This document shows, piece by piece, positions 7,980-16,000 of a stretch of 64,000 nt of DNA. Position numbers and translations under genes: made by a program. Below the pieces are notes generated by a model. That model was not told the DNA's origin and ran no database searches. It saw only the letters and a list, made by a program, of their open reading frames with translations. How positions within the stretch are numbered: position 1 is the first letter of the stretch; each line of letters opens with the position of its first letter. Source of the stretch: Streptomyces sp. CC0208 (GTDB taxonomy: Bacteria; Actinomycetota; Actinomycetes; Streptomycetales; Streptomycetaceae). Where the stretch lies: the NCBI RefSeq assembly GCF_003443735.1, contig NZ_CP031969.1:8432001-8496000 (forward strand). The letters run 5' to 3'.

Positions 7980-8939
7980 TCAGAGCAGCCCGAACCGCCC
8001 CGCCCAGGCCATGGCGTCCTTGGTGGTCGCGTTGCCGCCGCACACGACGAGGCCCAGTCGGCAGTCGTCGCCGACCCGCTCCAGCACCCTGCGGGCGGCG
8101 GGCAGAAGACACCCGGCCGCCGGTTCGCCCCACACCTTGGCGTGGTCGGCGAGATCCAGACAGCCCTGGACGGCCTCCCGGTCCGACACCACGAGGACCT
8201 CGGTGACCAGAGCCGCCGCATGGTCGTACGTCAGCTGCGAGACGGACGGGGCGCTCAGCGTGGACACGACGGAGGACAGCGCGACCGGCACCGGCCCGCC
8301 CGCGGCGAGTGCCCGGGACATGGCCTCGGCGCCCTCGGTCTCGACGCCCCAGACCCTGACACCCGGACGACGCGCCCGCAGGGCCGCCGCGACGCCCGCG
8401 ATCAGGCCGCCGCCCCCGACGCTGACGAGGACGTCGGTGAGGTCGTCCGCGTCATCGGCGAACTCCAGTCCGACCGTCCCCTGCCCCGCGATCACCAGGG
8501 GGTCGTCGAAGGGATGGACCAGCGTCAGCCCCTCGTCCCGCAAACGCTCCACGAGCGAGAAGGCGCCGTCCATGTTGTCCGTCAGTCGCAGCGAGGCCCC
8601 GGCCGCCTCGACGATCTCCACGGACCGGGTCGGCGCCGAACGCGGCATGACCACCGTCGCCTTGACGTCGAGGGCCGCCGCCATGTGGGCGAGGGCGATC
8701 CCGTGGTTGCCGCCGCTGACCGCCACGACCCCGGCCGCCCGCTCCGCCTCGCTCAGCGACAGCAGCTTGGCCGTCGCCCCGCGCGCCTTGAACGAGCCGG
8801 TGCGCTGGAGCAGTTCGAGCTTGACGGTGACGGGAGCACCGAGAAGCGCGGACAGGCCGGGGCTGGGCAGGGTCGGTGTGCGGACGACATGTTCCGTGAT
8901 CAGTCCGGCCTGCTGCTCGATGTCCGTGATCCCGATCAA
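7980..8939 (-). CDS. PLP-dependent threonine/serine dehydratase
   Basis: A 319-residue fold-type II PLP enzyme of the threonine/serine dehydratase group, which deaminates beta-hydroxy amino acids to 2-oxo acids and ammonia. The Schiff-base lysine is K51 in TGSFKARGA, the asparagine loop is SGGNHGIALA, and the phosphate-binding glycine loop is VSVGGGGLIAG. There is no C-terminal ACT domain, so it resembles catabolic or racemase-like short forms rather than allosteric IlvA. The start codon is TTG (8939) with AAGGA 7 nt upstream. The exact substrate is unresolved. Confidence 0.88.
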   Translation of the reverse strand: MIGITDIEQQAGLITEHVVRTPTLPSPGLSALLGAPVTVKLELLQRTGSFKARGATAKLLSLSEAERAAGVVAVSGGNHGIALAHMAAALDVKATVVMPRSAPTRSVEIVEAAGASLRLTDNMDGAFSLVERLRDEGLTLVHPFDDPLVIAGQGTVGLEFADDADDLTDVLVSVGGGGLIAGVAAALRARRPGVRVWGVETEGAEAMSRALAAGGPVPVALSSVVSTLSAPSVSQLTYDHAAALVTEVLVVSDREAVQGCLDLADHAKVWGEPAAGCLLPAARRVLERVGDDCRLGLVVCGGNATTKDAMAWAGRFGLL

Positions 8940-9010
8940 GGCGGTTCCTTCCAGCTGGGGAGAGCTCCCTTCGAACCCTGTCCCCAGGGACGGCCCAGGT
9001 CAACTCGGTA

Positions 9011-9985
9011 TCAGAGATCCCGCCGCAGGAGGTAGTCCAGCAGGGGCCGCAGCTCGTACGCCGTCTCCGCGCAAGCCATGCGACGGCGGGCCTCGGCGAG
9101 GGCGGCCGATCTTCCGCCGCACTCCTCGATCAGGGCCGCGATCTCCTGAGGGGCCCCGTCCGACTCCAGGAGCCGCGCCAGGCGCGCCGCGGCGGGAGTC
9201 GGCGAGTCGAGCGCGGTGAGTACCGGGAACGTCTTCTTCCGCTCCCGTAGATCGCCGTGCACGGGCTTGCCCGTGGTCAGGGGATCGCCCCAGATGCCCA
9301 GGACGTCGTCGACGATCTGGAAGGCGACCCCGAGATGCCGTCCGGCCCGGTCCAGCGCGGCCACCGTGGCCGGGGGCGCCCCGCCGAGCAGGGCGCCCAG
9401 CGCCGCCGCGCAGCCCAGCAGCGCCCCGGTCTTGTGCTCGGCCATGGCCCGGTACTCGTCCGGCCGCACCCGCTCGGGACCGGTCCAGGGGCGGGTGGCG
9501 AACAGGAGGTCGTCGGCCTGCCCCCGCACCAGGTCGGACAGGGCCGCGGACAGCAGACGCAGGGCGTCGGAGCCGGCGTCGGCCAGGGTCTCGACGGCGA
9601 GAGCGAACAGGGCGTCGCCCGCGAGGACGGCGGGTCCGGTGCCGTACGCCTTCCACACGGTGGGGCGGCCACGGCGGGCCGGGTCGCCGTCCATGATGTC
9701 GTCGTGGAGCAGCGAGAAGACGTGCACCAGCTCCACCGCGACCGCCGCGGGCACCCCGGCCCGTCCGGGCGCGCCGGCCGCCTCGGCACCCAGCACGGCG
9801 AGCGCCTGCCGCACGCCCTTGCCGCCGGACGCCACGGCCGGGGCGCCGCCGACCTCGCACCAGCCGAAGGAGTAGGCGGCCATCTCGCCCACCCAGGGGT
9901 GCAGTCGGCCGACCGCCTCCTGGAGTGCCGGTCGCACCAACGCGCGGCAGCGGGTGAGGACTTCGGGAGCGGCGAGTGTCGTCAC
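9011..9985 (-). CDS. Polyprenyl synthetase family protein
   Basis: A 324-residue trans-isoprenyl diphosphate synthase that condenses IPP with allylic diphosphates. The first aspartate-rich motif is DDIMD (95-99, in SLLHDDIMDGDPARRGRPTV). The second is DDVLGIWGD (226-234) followed by the conserved GKPVHGDLRERKKT. Both are intact, so it should be active; chain length cannot be read reliably. The GTG start overlaps the stop of the TPR gene by 4 nt (GTGA) with GGAGG 8 nt upstream, so the two are translationally coupled. No terpene cyclase or encapsulin shell gene is nearby. Confidence 0.88.
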   Translation of the reverse strand: MTTLAAPEVLTRCRALVRPALQEAVGRLHPWVGEMAAYSFGWCEVGGAPAVASGGKGVRQALAVLGAEAAGAPGRAGVPAAVAVELVHVFSLLHDDIMDGDPARRGRPTVWKAYGTGPAVLAGDALFALAVETLADAGSDALRLLSAALSDLVRGQADDLLFATRPWTGPERVRPDEYRAMAEHKTGALLGCAAALGALLGGAPPATVAALDRAGRHLGVAFQIVDDVLGIWGDPLTTGKPVHGDLRERKKTFPVLTALDSPTPAAARLARLLESDGAPQEIAALIEECGGRSAALAEARRRMACAETAYELRPLLDYLLRRDL

Positions 9986-11022
9986 CGTACCGCCTCCGTC
10001 CGCACGCCGAACTCCTCCTGGGCCCGGGTCACCATCTCCCGCGCGTGCCGCAGCCCGGTGCGCTCCAGCGTGCGGGCCAGATCGTCCAGCTCGGCCGCGG
10101 TCTCGGCACGGTCGCGGCCCAGGCGGGCCAGTGCCTTGGCGAGCCCGAGCCGGGCCAGGGCCTCGCCGCGCGGTTCGCTCATGGCGCGGAACTCGGCGAG
10201 CGCCTGCTCGTACAGGTCGCGGGCCTCGGAGTAACGTCCGGCCCGGTAGAAGACGTTGCCGCGCATCTTGTGGTTGTAGGCCAGCGCGCTGGACAGGTTC
10301 ATCTCCCGGCACGTCGTCTCCGCCTCGGACAACAGGGCGAGGGCCCGTTCGGTGTCGCCGTCGCGGACGGAGGCGAGGTCGGCGAGCCCACGCAGCGCCC
10401 AGGCGTGACCGCGCCGGTCATCGGCGCCGGCGGCGATCTGGGCCGCCTCCTCGAACATGGCGAACGCGGTGTCGTAGGACCCGGTGTTGCGGTGCATCTG
10501 CGCGATGCCGGACAGCGCCCACACCGTGTGCCGTGCCTCGCCGCGCCGCCGGGCCTCGGCCAGCAGCTGCTCGTGCAGCCGGCCGACGGCCTCGTAGTCG
10601 CCCTGGATGCGACCGGTCTCGGCAAGGCCCGCCAGCGAGTAACCGCGCACGACGACGTCCCCGCCCCGCTCGCCGAGCTCGGCCGCGAGCCCCAACAGCC
10701 GCCGGGCCAGGGAGAACTGGCCCCGTTGCCGGGCCAGTGTGCCGCCGCTCCACAGTGCCCAGGCCATGGCCGCGGTGTCCTCGGCCCGACGGGCGGCCCG
10801 GTAACTCGCCTTCCAGGCGCGGTCGGCGTCGGTGACCCGGCCGAGCCTGCGCTGCGCCTCGGCGACCGCGAGTCCGGAGCGCGCGGCCTCCCCGTGCCGT
10901 GCGGCCCGCTCGGCCGCTCTCAACTGCTCGGTGCCGGCGGCCAGGACGTCGTCCAGTGAGGAGTTCACGGAGAGAGCGGTGAGCGCGCCCTGGTACTCCG
11001 GGGCGAATGCCTTGCCGTACAT
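9982..11022 (-). CDS. Tetratricopeptide-repeat protein
   Basis: A 346-residue all-helical protein made of TPR-like repeats (for example YDTAFAMFEEAAQIAAG and YSEARDLYEQALAEFRAM), a scaffold for protein interaction. No DNA-binding or enzymatic domain is visible. The start is ATG at 11022, with GGAAAGG upstream. The frame extends to 11124, but that part crosses the 32-bp palindrome and lacks a ribosome site. Coupling to the polyprenyl synthase suggests that it partners or localises that enzyme, which is inference only. Confidence 0.75.
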   Translation of the reverse strand: MYGKAFAPEYQGALTALSVNSSLDDVLAAGTEQLRAAERAARHGEAARSGLAVAEAQRRLGRVTDADRAWKASYRAARRAEDTAAMAWALWSGGTLARQRGQFSLARRLLGLAAELGERGGDVVVRGYSLAGLAETGRIQGDYEAVGRLHEQLLAEARRRGEARHTVWALSGIAQMHRNTGSYDTAFAMFEEAAQIAAGADDRRGHAWALRGLADLASVRDGDTERALALLSEAETTCREMNLSSALAYNHKMRGNVFYRAGRYSEARDLYEQALAEFRAMSEPRGEALARLGLAKALARLGRDRAETAAELDDLARTLERTGLRHAREMVTRAQEEFGVRTEAVR

Positions 11023-11038
11023 GTATGCCTTTCCGTCC

Positions 11039-11070
11039 GTATACACCTCATCTATAGATGCTGTGTATAC
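11039..11070. promoter_or_regulatory. 32-bp palindrome, probable operator
   Basis: Outer arms GTATACAC (11039-11046) and GTGTATAC (11063-11070) enclose a perfect 12-bp palindrome CATCTATAGATG (11049-11060), with two unpaired bases on each side. It lies 17 nt upstream of the TPR start and is strikingly AT-rich for this genome. It probably overlaps the promoter and binds a dimeric regulator not encoded next to it. Confidence 0.6.
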
Positions 11071-11097
11071 ATGGCGTGCATAGTGCCTTGAAAATGA

Positions 11098-11119
11098 GCC
11101 CCGACCCGCGGGTCGGGGC
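11098..11119 (-). terminator. Terminator of AIM24 gene
   Basis: GCCCCGACCCG (11098-11108) is followed directly by its complement CGGGTCGGGGC (11109-11119). Read on the minus strand the hairpin is followed by CTCATTTTC, a T-rich run, as expected for an intrinsic terminator downstream of the stop at 11194. Confidence 0.65.
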
Positions 11120-11193
11120 ATCATCCGTTGCCGGTCAAGACGAGGACGGAGCCGGACGGGTTGCCTGTGAGGCGCAGATCACTGCCGGGGACC

Positions 11194-11871
11194 TCAGTGC
11201 TGTTGCGCCTTCTGCGGGGTCGCCTCGCTCGGCCGTACGACGACGTATCCCGAGCCCTGGAGCATCAGTTGCACCGCCTCCCCGGAGCCGCCGCGCAGCA
11301 TCGACCCGATGGACTGCGAACGGTGCAGCGAGGTGTTCAGGCCGGCCGTCCAGCCGACGACCGCGTCCGTGTCGACGTACACCGGGAAGTCCGCCGAGAC
11401 CGGGATGACCAGCGGGTTGCCCTCACAGACAAGGCCGAGCCTGCCGTGCCCCGTGAAGACACTGTTGAACAGACCGCCACCGGCGATGCCGGCGCCCTTC
11501 ACGGTCGATATCCGGTACGCCAACGAGGCGTCGAAACACAGGACGTTGCGGCCGTTGACCGTGAACTCGTCGCCCGGCTCCACATCGACGATGAAGCAGT
11601 TCTGGGCCTCGTGCGCGAACCAGGCCTCGCCCTGGCCGCGCACCGCCATCAGCGGCAGCCCCTCGCCGGTGACGGCCCGCTTGAGCATGCCGCCCACGCC
11701 CTGGCCCTTGCGTTCGAACTGGAGATTGCCGCGGTAGGCGACCATCGCCCCCTGGCGGGCGAGCATCTCGCCGTGCACCGCGTACCTGATGCACTTGGAG
11801 TTCTCGACCGTCATGCCCGGCGCCGTGGCCGGCTGCACCATGTGCTCATTGGAAAACAGGTCACCCTTCAT
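11194..11871 (-). CDS. AIM24 family protein
   Basis: A 225-residue beta-rich protein of the AIM24/TIGR00266-like family, whose bacterial members have no established function (the name comes from a yeast mitochondrial protein). Family segments include VAYRGNLQFERKG, GEAWFAHEAQNCFIVDV, NVLCFDASLAYRI and TGHGRLGLVCEG. No signal peptide or membrane segment is visible. The start is ATG at 11871 with AGGA 8 nt upstream. It is co-directional with the TerD-CAP gene, 56 bp downstream of it. Confidence 0.82.
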   Translation of the reverse strand: MKGDLFSNEHMVQPATAPGMTVENSKCIRYAVHGEMLARQGAMVAYRGNLQFERKGQGVGGMLKRAVTGEGLPLMAVRGQGEAWFAHEAQNCFIVDVEPGDEFTVNGRNVLCFDASLAYRISTVKGAGIAGGGLFNSVFTGHGRLGLVCEGNPLVIPVSADFPVYVDTDAVVGWTAGLNTSLHRSQSIGSMLRGGSGEAVQLMLQGSGYVVVRPSEATPQKAQQH

Positions 11872-11927
11872 GGGTGCATCCTGGCCCGGAGGGATTCCTT
11901 CCGCCAAGATCCCTTCCGGTACGGGAA

Positions 11928-13307
11928 TCAGGCGCCGAACAACTGGGTCCAGTACGTGCCCGCCGGGCCGCCGCCCGCGAAGCCGATCCCGATGTGGGTG
12001 AAGTCGGGTTTCAGGATGTTGGCGCGGTGGCCGGGGCTGTTCATCCAGCCCTCGACGACCTCGGCGGCGGAGCGCTGGCCGCACGCGATGTTCTCCCCGA
12101 TCGAGCGCCGGGCGGAGCCCGCCGCGGCTGCCCGGTCCCAGGGCTGGGTGCCCTCGGGCGACGTGTGGGAGTAGAAGGCGCGCACCGCCATGTCGGTGCT
12201 GTACGCCTGCGCGGCGCGGGCCAGCAGGGGATCGACGGCGAGTGGCGGCAGGCCGGCCCGGGCGCGCTCGCGGTTGGTGAGGGCGACGACCTCGTCGGCG
12301 GTCCGCGTGAGGGCGTCGGGCGTGAGCGGGCTGGCCCACAGTGCCGTCCAGTACGTGTCCCCGGAGCGGCCGTCGGCGTGCGCCAGACCGACATGACTGA
12401 GGGCCGGGTCGTGCAGGGTCCGCCGGGGCTGCTCGGTGCGCAGACAGTACGCGACGAGCTCGGACGGGTCGCGGGGGCCGGAGACGAGGTGCTCGCCGAC
12501 GGTGAGGTACGCGTAGCCGGTGGCGGTGAGCCGCTGGAAGACGGAGACGCCGTCCGCGCCCTCGACACCGAGCCGGCCCACGGAGGCCATGGCCGAGGCG
12601 TGGGCGCGGGCGGCTTCGGTGAGCCGGGGGTCGAGGGTGACGGGGGGTGAACCCGCTGTGGAGCGAGCCGAGTTGACGAGGGTGAGAAAGGCGGCCGCGT
12701 CGGGGGAGGGGGGCACCGCTGCCGGGTGTGCCGTGGTGGAGGCCGGTGCGGGCCGGAACGCGGGAGCAGGGGCAGGGCGGGTCCGTGATGCCGACGGTGG
12801 CGCGGAGGGCACCGTGGCCGTCGGCGTGTCGTCCACGACGTCCACACCGAAGTCCCGTGCCAGCCCCGCCAGTCCGTCCGCGTAGCCCTGCCCGAGCGCC
12901 CGCAGCTTCCAGCCGTCGCCCCGCCGGTAGATCTCCGCGAGCAGCAGCACGGTCTCCTGCCGTGGCCGCGGTGGCGCGAACCGGGCGAGCGGGCGGCCGC
13001 CCGCGCCCGTGACCTGGAGTACCGGGGCTGGCAGCCGGCCCAGGGGGGTACCGGGGTCGGCCGGACTGACGACCACCGTGATCCTGTCGGCACCCGCGCG
13101 CAGCCGCCGGGGATCGACGGTCAGCGTGTCGCCGGAGAGCCGGGCGCCGGGTGCGCACGGCTGGTTGTAGAACACGAAATCCGCGTCGCCCCGCACCTTG
13201 CCGTCCTCGTCAGTGACGAGGACGGACACGTCGAAGGGGCCGGGCACCCGCACGGTGACGGCCCCTTCGGGGAGGGGCAGATTGCCCCCGGGAACCAACT
13301 CGCTCAT
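11928..13307 (-). CDS. TerD-CAP-CAP fusion protein
   Basis: A 459-residue fusion. Residues 1-175 form a TerD-type domain (stress and tellurite-resistance family, often calcium-binding), with DVSVLVTDEDGKVRGDADFV and FYNQPCAPG. A Pro/Ala linker follows, then two CAP (SCP/PR-1) domains. The last has the full signatures: HTSPEG, GENIACG and PGHRANILK. The first lacks the CAP histidine motif and is degenerate. CAP proteins are usually exported, but no signal peptide is seen. The start is at MSELVPGGNLPLP, typical for TerD proteins. The biochemical role is unknown. Confidence 0.8.
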   Translation of the reverse strand: MSELVPGGNLPLPEGAVTVRVPGPFDVSVLVTDEDGKVRGDADFVFYNQPCAPGARLSGDTLTVDPRRLRAGADRITVVVSPADPGTPLGRLPAPVLQVTGAGGRPLARFAPPRPRQETVLLLAEIYRRGDGWKLRALGQGYADGLAGLARDFGVDVVDDTPTATVPSAPPSASRTRPAPAPAFRPAPASTTAHPAAVPPSPDAAAFLTLVNSARSTAGSPPVTLDPRLTEAARAHASAMASVGRLGVEGADGVSVFQRLTATGYAYLTVGEHLVSGPRDPSELVAYCLRTEQPRRTLHDPALSHVGLAHADGRSGDTYWTALWASPLTPDALTRTADEVVALTNRERARAGLPPLAVDPLLARAAQAYSTDMAVRAFYSHTSPEGTQPWDRAAAAGSARRSIGENIACGQRSAAEVVEGWMNSPGHRANILKPDFTHIGIGFAGGGPAGTYWTQLFGA

Positions 13308-13375
13308 CGTGCCGCCCTGATGTCGTCGTTCGCCGGGAGAACGGACACCGGGGCACGGGGGTTCCCGGCCCGCGC

Positions 13376-14584
13376 TCAGTCCAGCGTGAGCGCCGGCGCC
13401 ACGTCCTCGTGCCGCTCCACCGGGGCCTTGCCGCGCGGAGCCTTGACCGCCTTGACCGACTTGCCGCAGAACGCGGAGTCCAGGGTGCGCAGCATCGTGT
13501 TGAGGACCAGGCCGTTGTTGGACGTGTTGGCGACCGCGGCGAGAGCGCGCTTGCCGTCCTTCGAGGCGAACGCGTACGTGTAGAAGCCCTGTACGGCACC
13601 GGTGTGGCCGTACACCGAGATCCCGCACGACAGATCGCGTCGGCGCAGCCCGAGGCCGTACGCCTGACCGCTGCCCGACGCCGGCATCCACCGCTCCATC
13701 TGCGCCAGTTGCGCGGCCGAGGTGAGCCGGCCGCCGAGCAGAGCGGACAGGAAGGTGTTCAGGTCCCGGGTGCTGGAGAGGAGGGCGCCCGCGCTCTGCG
13801 CCCACGACACGGTCTGTTCGGTCGCGTCGACGAGCGGGGCGCCCGCCTGGTCCGGGGTGAGATAGCCCCGGGCGTGACGGCCGGGGATCTCCATGCCGGG
13901 GTGCACGTAGAACGTGTCGCGCAGCTTCAGCGGCCCGATGATCCGGTTCTCGTACTCGGTCCCCACCGGGTTCCCGGTCAGCTTCTCGATGAGCATCCCG
14001 GCGACGACGAAGTTGGTGTTCGAGTACGAGTACACCGCGCCCGGCGCGTTCGTGCGCGCTCGGCCGAGCGAGAGCTTCACCAGGTCCCGGGGTGTGAAGA
14101 CCTTCGTGCGGACCGCCTCGAACCCGGTGACCGTCTTGGCGAACATGTCGTTCGTGTAGTCGTACAGACCACTGCGGTGGCCCAGGACGTGCCGCACCGT
14201 GATCCGGTCGTCCGGCAGCAGTCCGGGCAGATACCGGTTGACCGGCGCGTCCAGACTCAGCTTCTTCTCGTCGACCAGTTGGAGCAGTACGACGGCGGTG
14301 AAGGTCTTGGTGACGCTGCCGATGCGGAACCGGTCGGCGTCGCTCATCGCCCGCCCGTTTCCGCGGTCCGCGACACCGGCCGCCGCCTGGTACACCGTGC
14401 CCCCGTCGTCGATCCGGGCCATGGAACCCGGCGCGCCCTGGGCCAGCGCGGAACGCAACACGCCGCGCACACCTGCGAGATCCACCGCGGGCTCGGTGGG
14501 TGACCCGGCGTGGGCGGGGACCGCGAGAAGGGGCAGCAGAACCGCTCCGGCCACCGCCCCGACCACCACTCGTGCTGATGCCAT
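13376..14584 (-). CDS. Secreted serine hydrolase, beta-lactamase/DD-peptidase family
   Basis: A 402-residue exported enzyme of the D-alanyl-D-alanine carboxypeptidase/class C beta-lactamase family. A signal peptide ends near PAHAGSP. All three catalytic motifs are intact: SVTK in IGSVTKTFTAV, YSN in YSYSNTNFVVAG and HTG in YGHTGAVQG. It likely acts on peptidoglycan peptides or an ester outside the membrane. The start is ATG at 14584 with AGGAG upstream; the longer open frame beyond is non-coding. It is divergent from the ROK regulator. Confidence 0.88.
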   Translation of the reverse strand: MASARVVVGAVAGAVLLPLLAVPAHAGSPTEPAVDLAGVRGVLRSALAQGAPGSMARIDDGGTVYQAAAGVADRGNGRAMSDADRFRIGSVTKTFTAVVLLQLVDEKKLSLDAPVNRYLPGLLPDDRITVRHVLGHRSGLYDYTNDMFAKTVTGFEAVRTKVFTPRDLVKLSLGRARTNAPGAVYSYSNTNFVVAGMLIEKLTGNPVGTEYENRIIGPLKLRDTFYVHPGMEIPGRHARGYLTPDQAGAPLVDATEQTVSWAQSAGALLSSTRDLNTFLSALLGGRLTSAAQLAQMERWMPASGSGQAYGLGLRRRDLSCGISVYGHTGAVQGFYTYAFASKDGKRALAAVANTSNNGLVLNTMLRTLDSAFCGKSVKAVKAPRGKAPVERHEDVAPALTLD

Positions 14585-14641
14585 CCGACTGATCTCCTGT
14601 CGCTTCGTCAGTTCCGGTACGGATGCGGAGAGTATGGCTGT

Positions 14642-14658
14642 GAAAAGTGCGAAAAGTG
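14642..14658. repeat. Direct repeat in divergent promoter region
   Basis: GAAAAGTG occurs at 14642-14649 and again at 14651-14658, between the divergent serine hydrolase and ROK genes. It may be a regulator half-site pair or part of the minus-strand promoter. Confidence 0.3.
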
Positions 14659-14723
14659 ATGATTGGTTATCCGGTCGGCACAGGAGTCTCCTCGGGAACG
14701 CACAGCCGATCCTGTTTCTTTTA

Positions 14724-14752
14724 TTGACGAAGGAAAAGAATCCCTCTAAGTT
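14724..14752 (+). promoter_or_regulatory. SigHrdB-like promoter of ROK gene, leaderless
   Basis: TTGACG (14724-14729), a 17-nt spacer and TAAGTT (14747-14752) resemble a vegetative promoter. The -10 ends 7 nt before the ATG at 14760, and no ribosome-binding site sits at the proper distance, so the mRNA should start at the initiation codon. Confidence 0.5.
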
Positions 14753-14759
14753 CCCGGCC

Positions 14760-15935
14760 ATGCGCCCCACCCCTCGCGCCGAGACGTTTCCGGTCAACAC
14801 CCCCGCCGCCTCACAGGTGTTCACCACCGTGCTGTCCCAGGGCCCGCTGCCCCGCCTGGAGGTGGCCCGGCGCGTGGGCCTGTCCCCGGCCGCCGTCACC
14901 AAGGCGGTCCGCCCGCTCATCGAGGCCGGATACCTGGTGGAGGGCGTGGACGAGGAGGCCCGTCCGGCGCTCGGGCGCCCCGCGAACCTCGTGCGGGTCG
15001 ACGGAGGGCGGGCCCTGTTCATCGGCGTCAAGGTCACCGGCGACGAGATCATCGGGGTCCTCACCGACCTGTGCTGCCGGATCCGCGTCGCCCGGCACCT
15101 GCCGCTGCCCGGCCGCGACCCCAGGACGGTGCTGGCGGGCATCGCGGAGCTCACCCGGAAGCTGCTGGCCGAGACTAACGGCTCCACAGCCCCCGTCCTG
15201 GGCCTCGGCATCGCCGTCTCCGGCGATGTGGACCGGGCCGAGGGAACCGTCCGCTACTCGCCCTTCCTGGAGTGGCGCGACGTCCCGCTCGCCGAACTGG
15301 CCGCCATGACCACGGGGTTGCCCGTCACCGTCGACAACGACGTCCGCGCCCTGACCGTCGCCGAGCAGTGGTTCGGCGCCGGGGTGGGCCTGTCCGACTT
15401 CGCCGTGGTCACCGTCGGCGCGGGCATCGGCTGCGGCCTGGTGGTGCACGGACGGGTGGTCGCCGGGGCGCACGGAGTGGCCGGGGAGATCGGCCATGTG
15501 ACCGTCGACCCGGCCGGCCCGCTCTGCCACTGCGGCAACCGCGGCTGCGTCGAGGCGATCGCGGGAGAGGCCGCGATCCTCCGGCAGATCCGCGAGGCCA
15601 CCGGCGAACTCCCCGACGCCGAAGCGGCCCTGGCCCTGGCCCGCGAGGGCGTCGCCGCGGCCCGGGACGTGTACGCGCGGGCGGGCGAGGCGATCGGCCG
15701 GGGCATCGCCACCGTAGCCAACCTTCTCGGACCCGAACGCGTGATCATCTCCGGCGAGGGACTCGCCGCCTACGACCTGTTCGCCGAGCAGATCCGTGAC
15801 GCCTTCGTCGCGGCCGCCTTCGGCTCCGCCGCCCAGTGCGACGTCCGCACCCACCCACTGCCCTTCGACGAGTGGGCTCGCGGAGCCGCCGCCACCGCCA
15901 TCCAGTCCTTCATCGGCCCGGACACGAGCCGATAG
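14760..15935 (+). CDS. ROK family transcriptional regulator
   Basis: A 391-residue ROK (repressor, ORF, kinase) protein. It has an N-terminal winged HTH (about 15-75: LPRLEVARRVGLSPAAVTKA) and a C-terminal sugar-kinase-like domain. The zinc motif CHCGNRGCVE is intact, and the catalytic-position Asp is present in VDNDVRAL. Such proteins usually bind a sugar effector and control neighbouring sugar genes. The GH27 gene begins 65 bp downstream on the same strand, so this is the likely regulator of the glycosidase operon. Confidence 0.87.
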   Translation: MRPTPRAETFPVNTPAASQVFTTVLSQGPLPRLEVARRVGLSPAAVTKAVRPLIEAGYLVEGVDEEARPALGRPANLVRVDGGRALFIGVKVTGDEIIGVLTDLCCRIRVARHLPLPGRDPRTVLAGIAELTRKLLAETNGSTAPVLGLGIAVSGDVDRAEGTVRYSPFLEWRDVPLAELAAMTTGLPVTVDNDVRALTVAEQWFGAGVGLSDFAVVTVGAGIGCGLVVHGRVVAGAHGVAGEIGHVTVDPAGPLCHCGNRGCVEAIAGEAAILRQIREATGELPDAEAALALAREGVAAARDVYARAGEAIGRGIATVANLLGPERVIISGEGLAAYDLFAEQIRDAFVAAAFGSAAQCDVRTHPLPFDEWARGAAATAIQSFIGPDTSR

Positions 15936-16000
15936 GAACCCGTTCCCAAACCCGCACAAGAGCCCGCACAAGTACCCGCACCCCATTGGAGGTACGACCC

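Noticed and set aside
6958..9219. 753-codon open frame antisense to the pseudokinase and dehydratase
   Set aside because: Shadow frame produced by high third-position GC; no domain, and both opposing genes have clear motifs.
9011..9985. Family 2 encapsulin cargo prenyltransferase
   Set aside because: No encapsulin shell gene is within the window and the partner is a TPR protein; the sequence alone does not support it.
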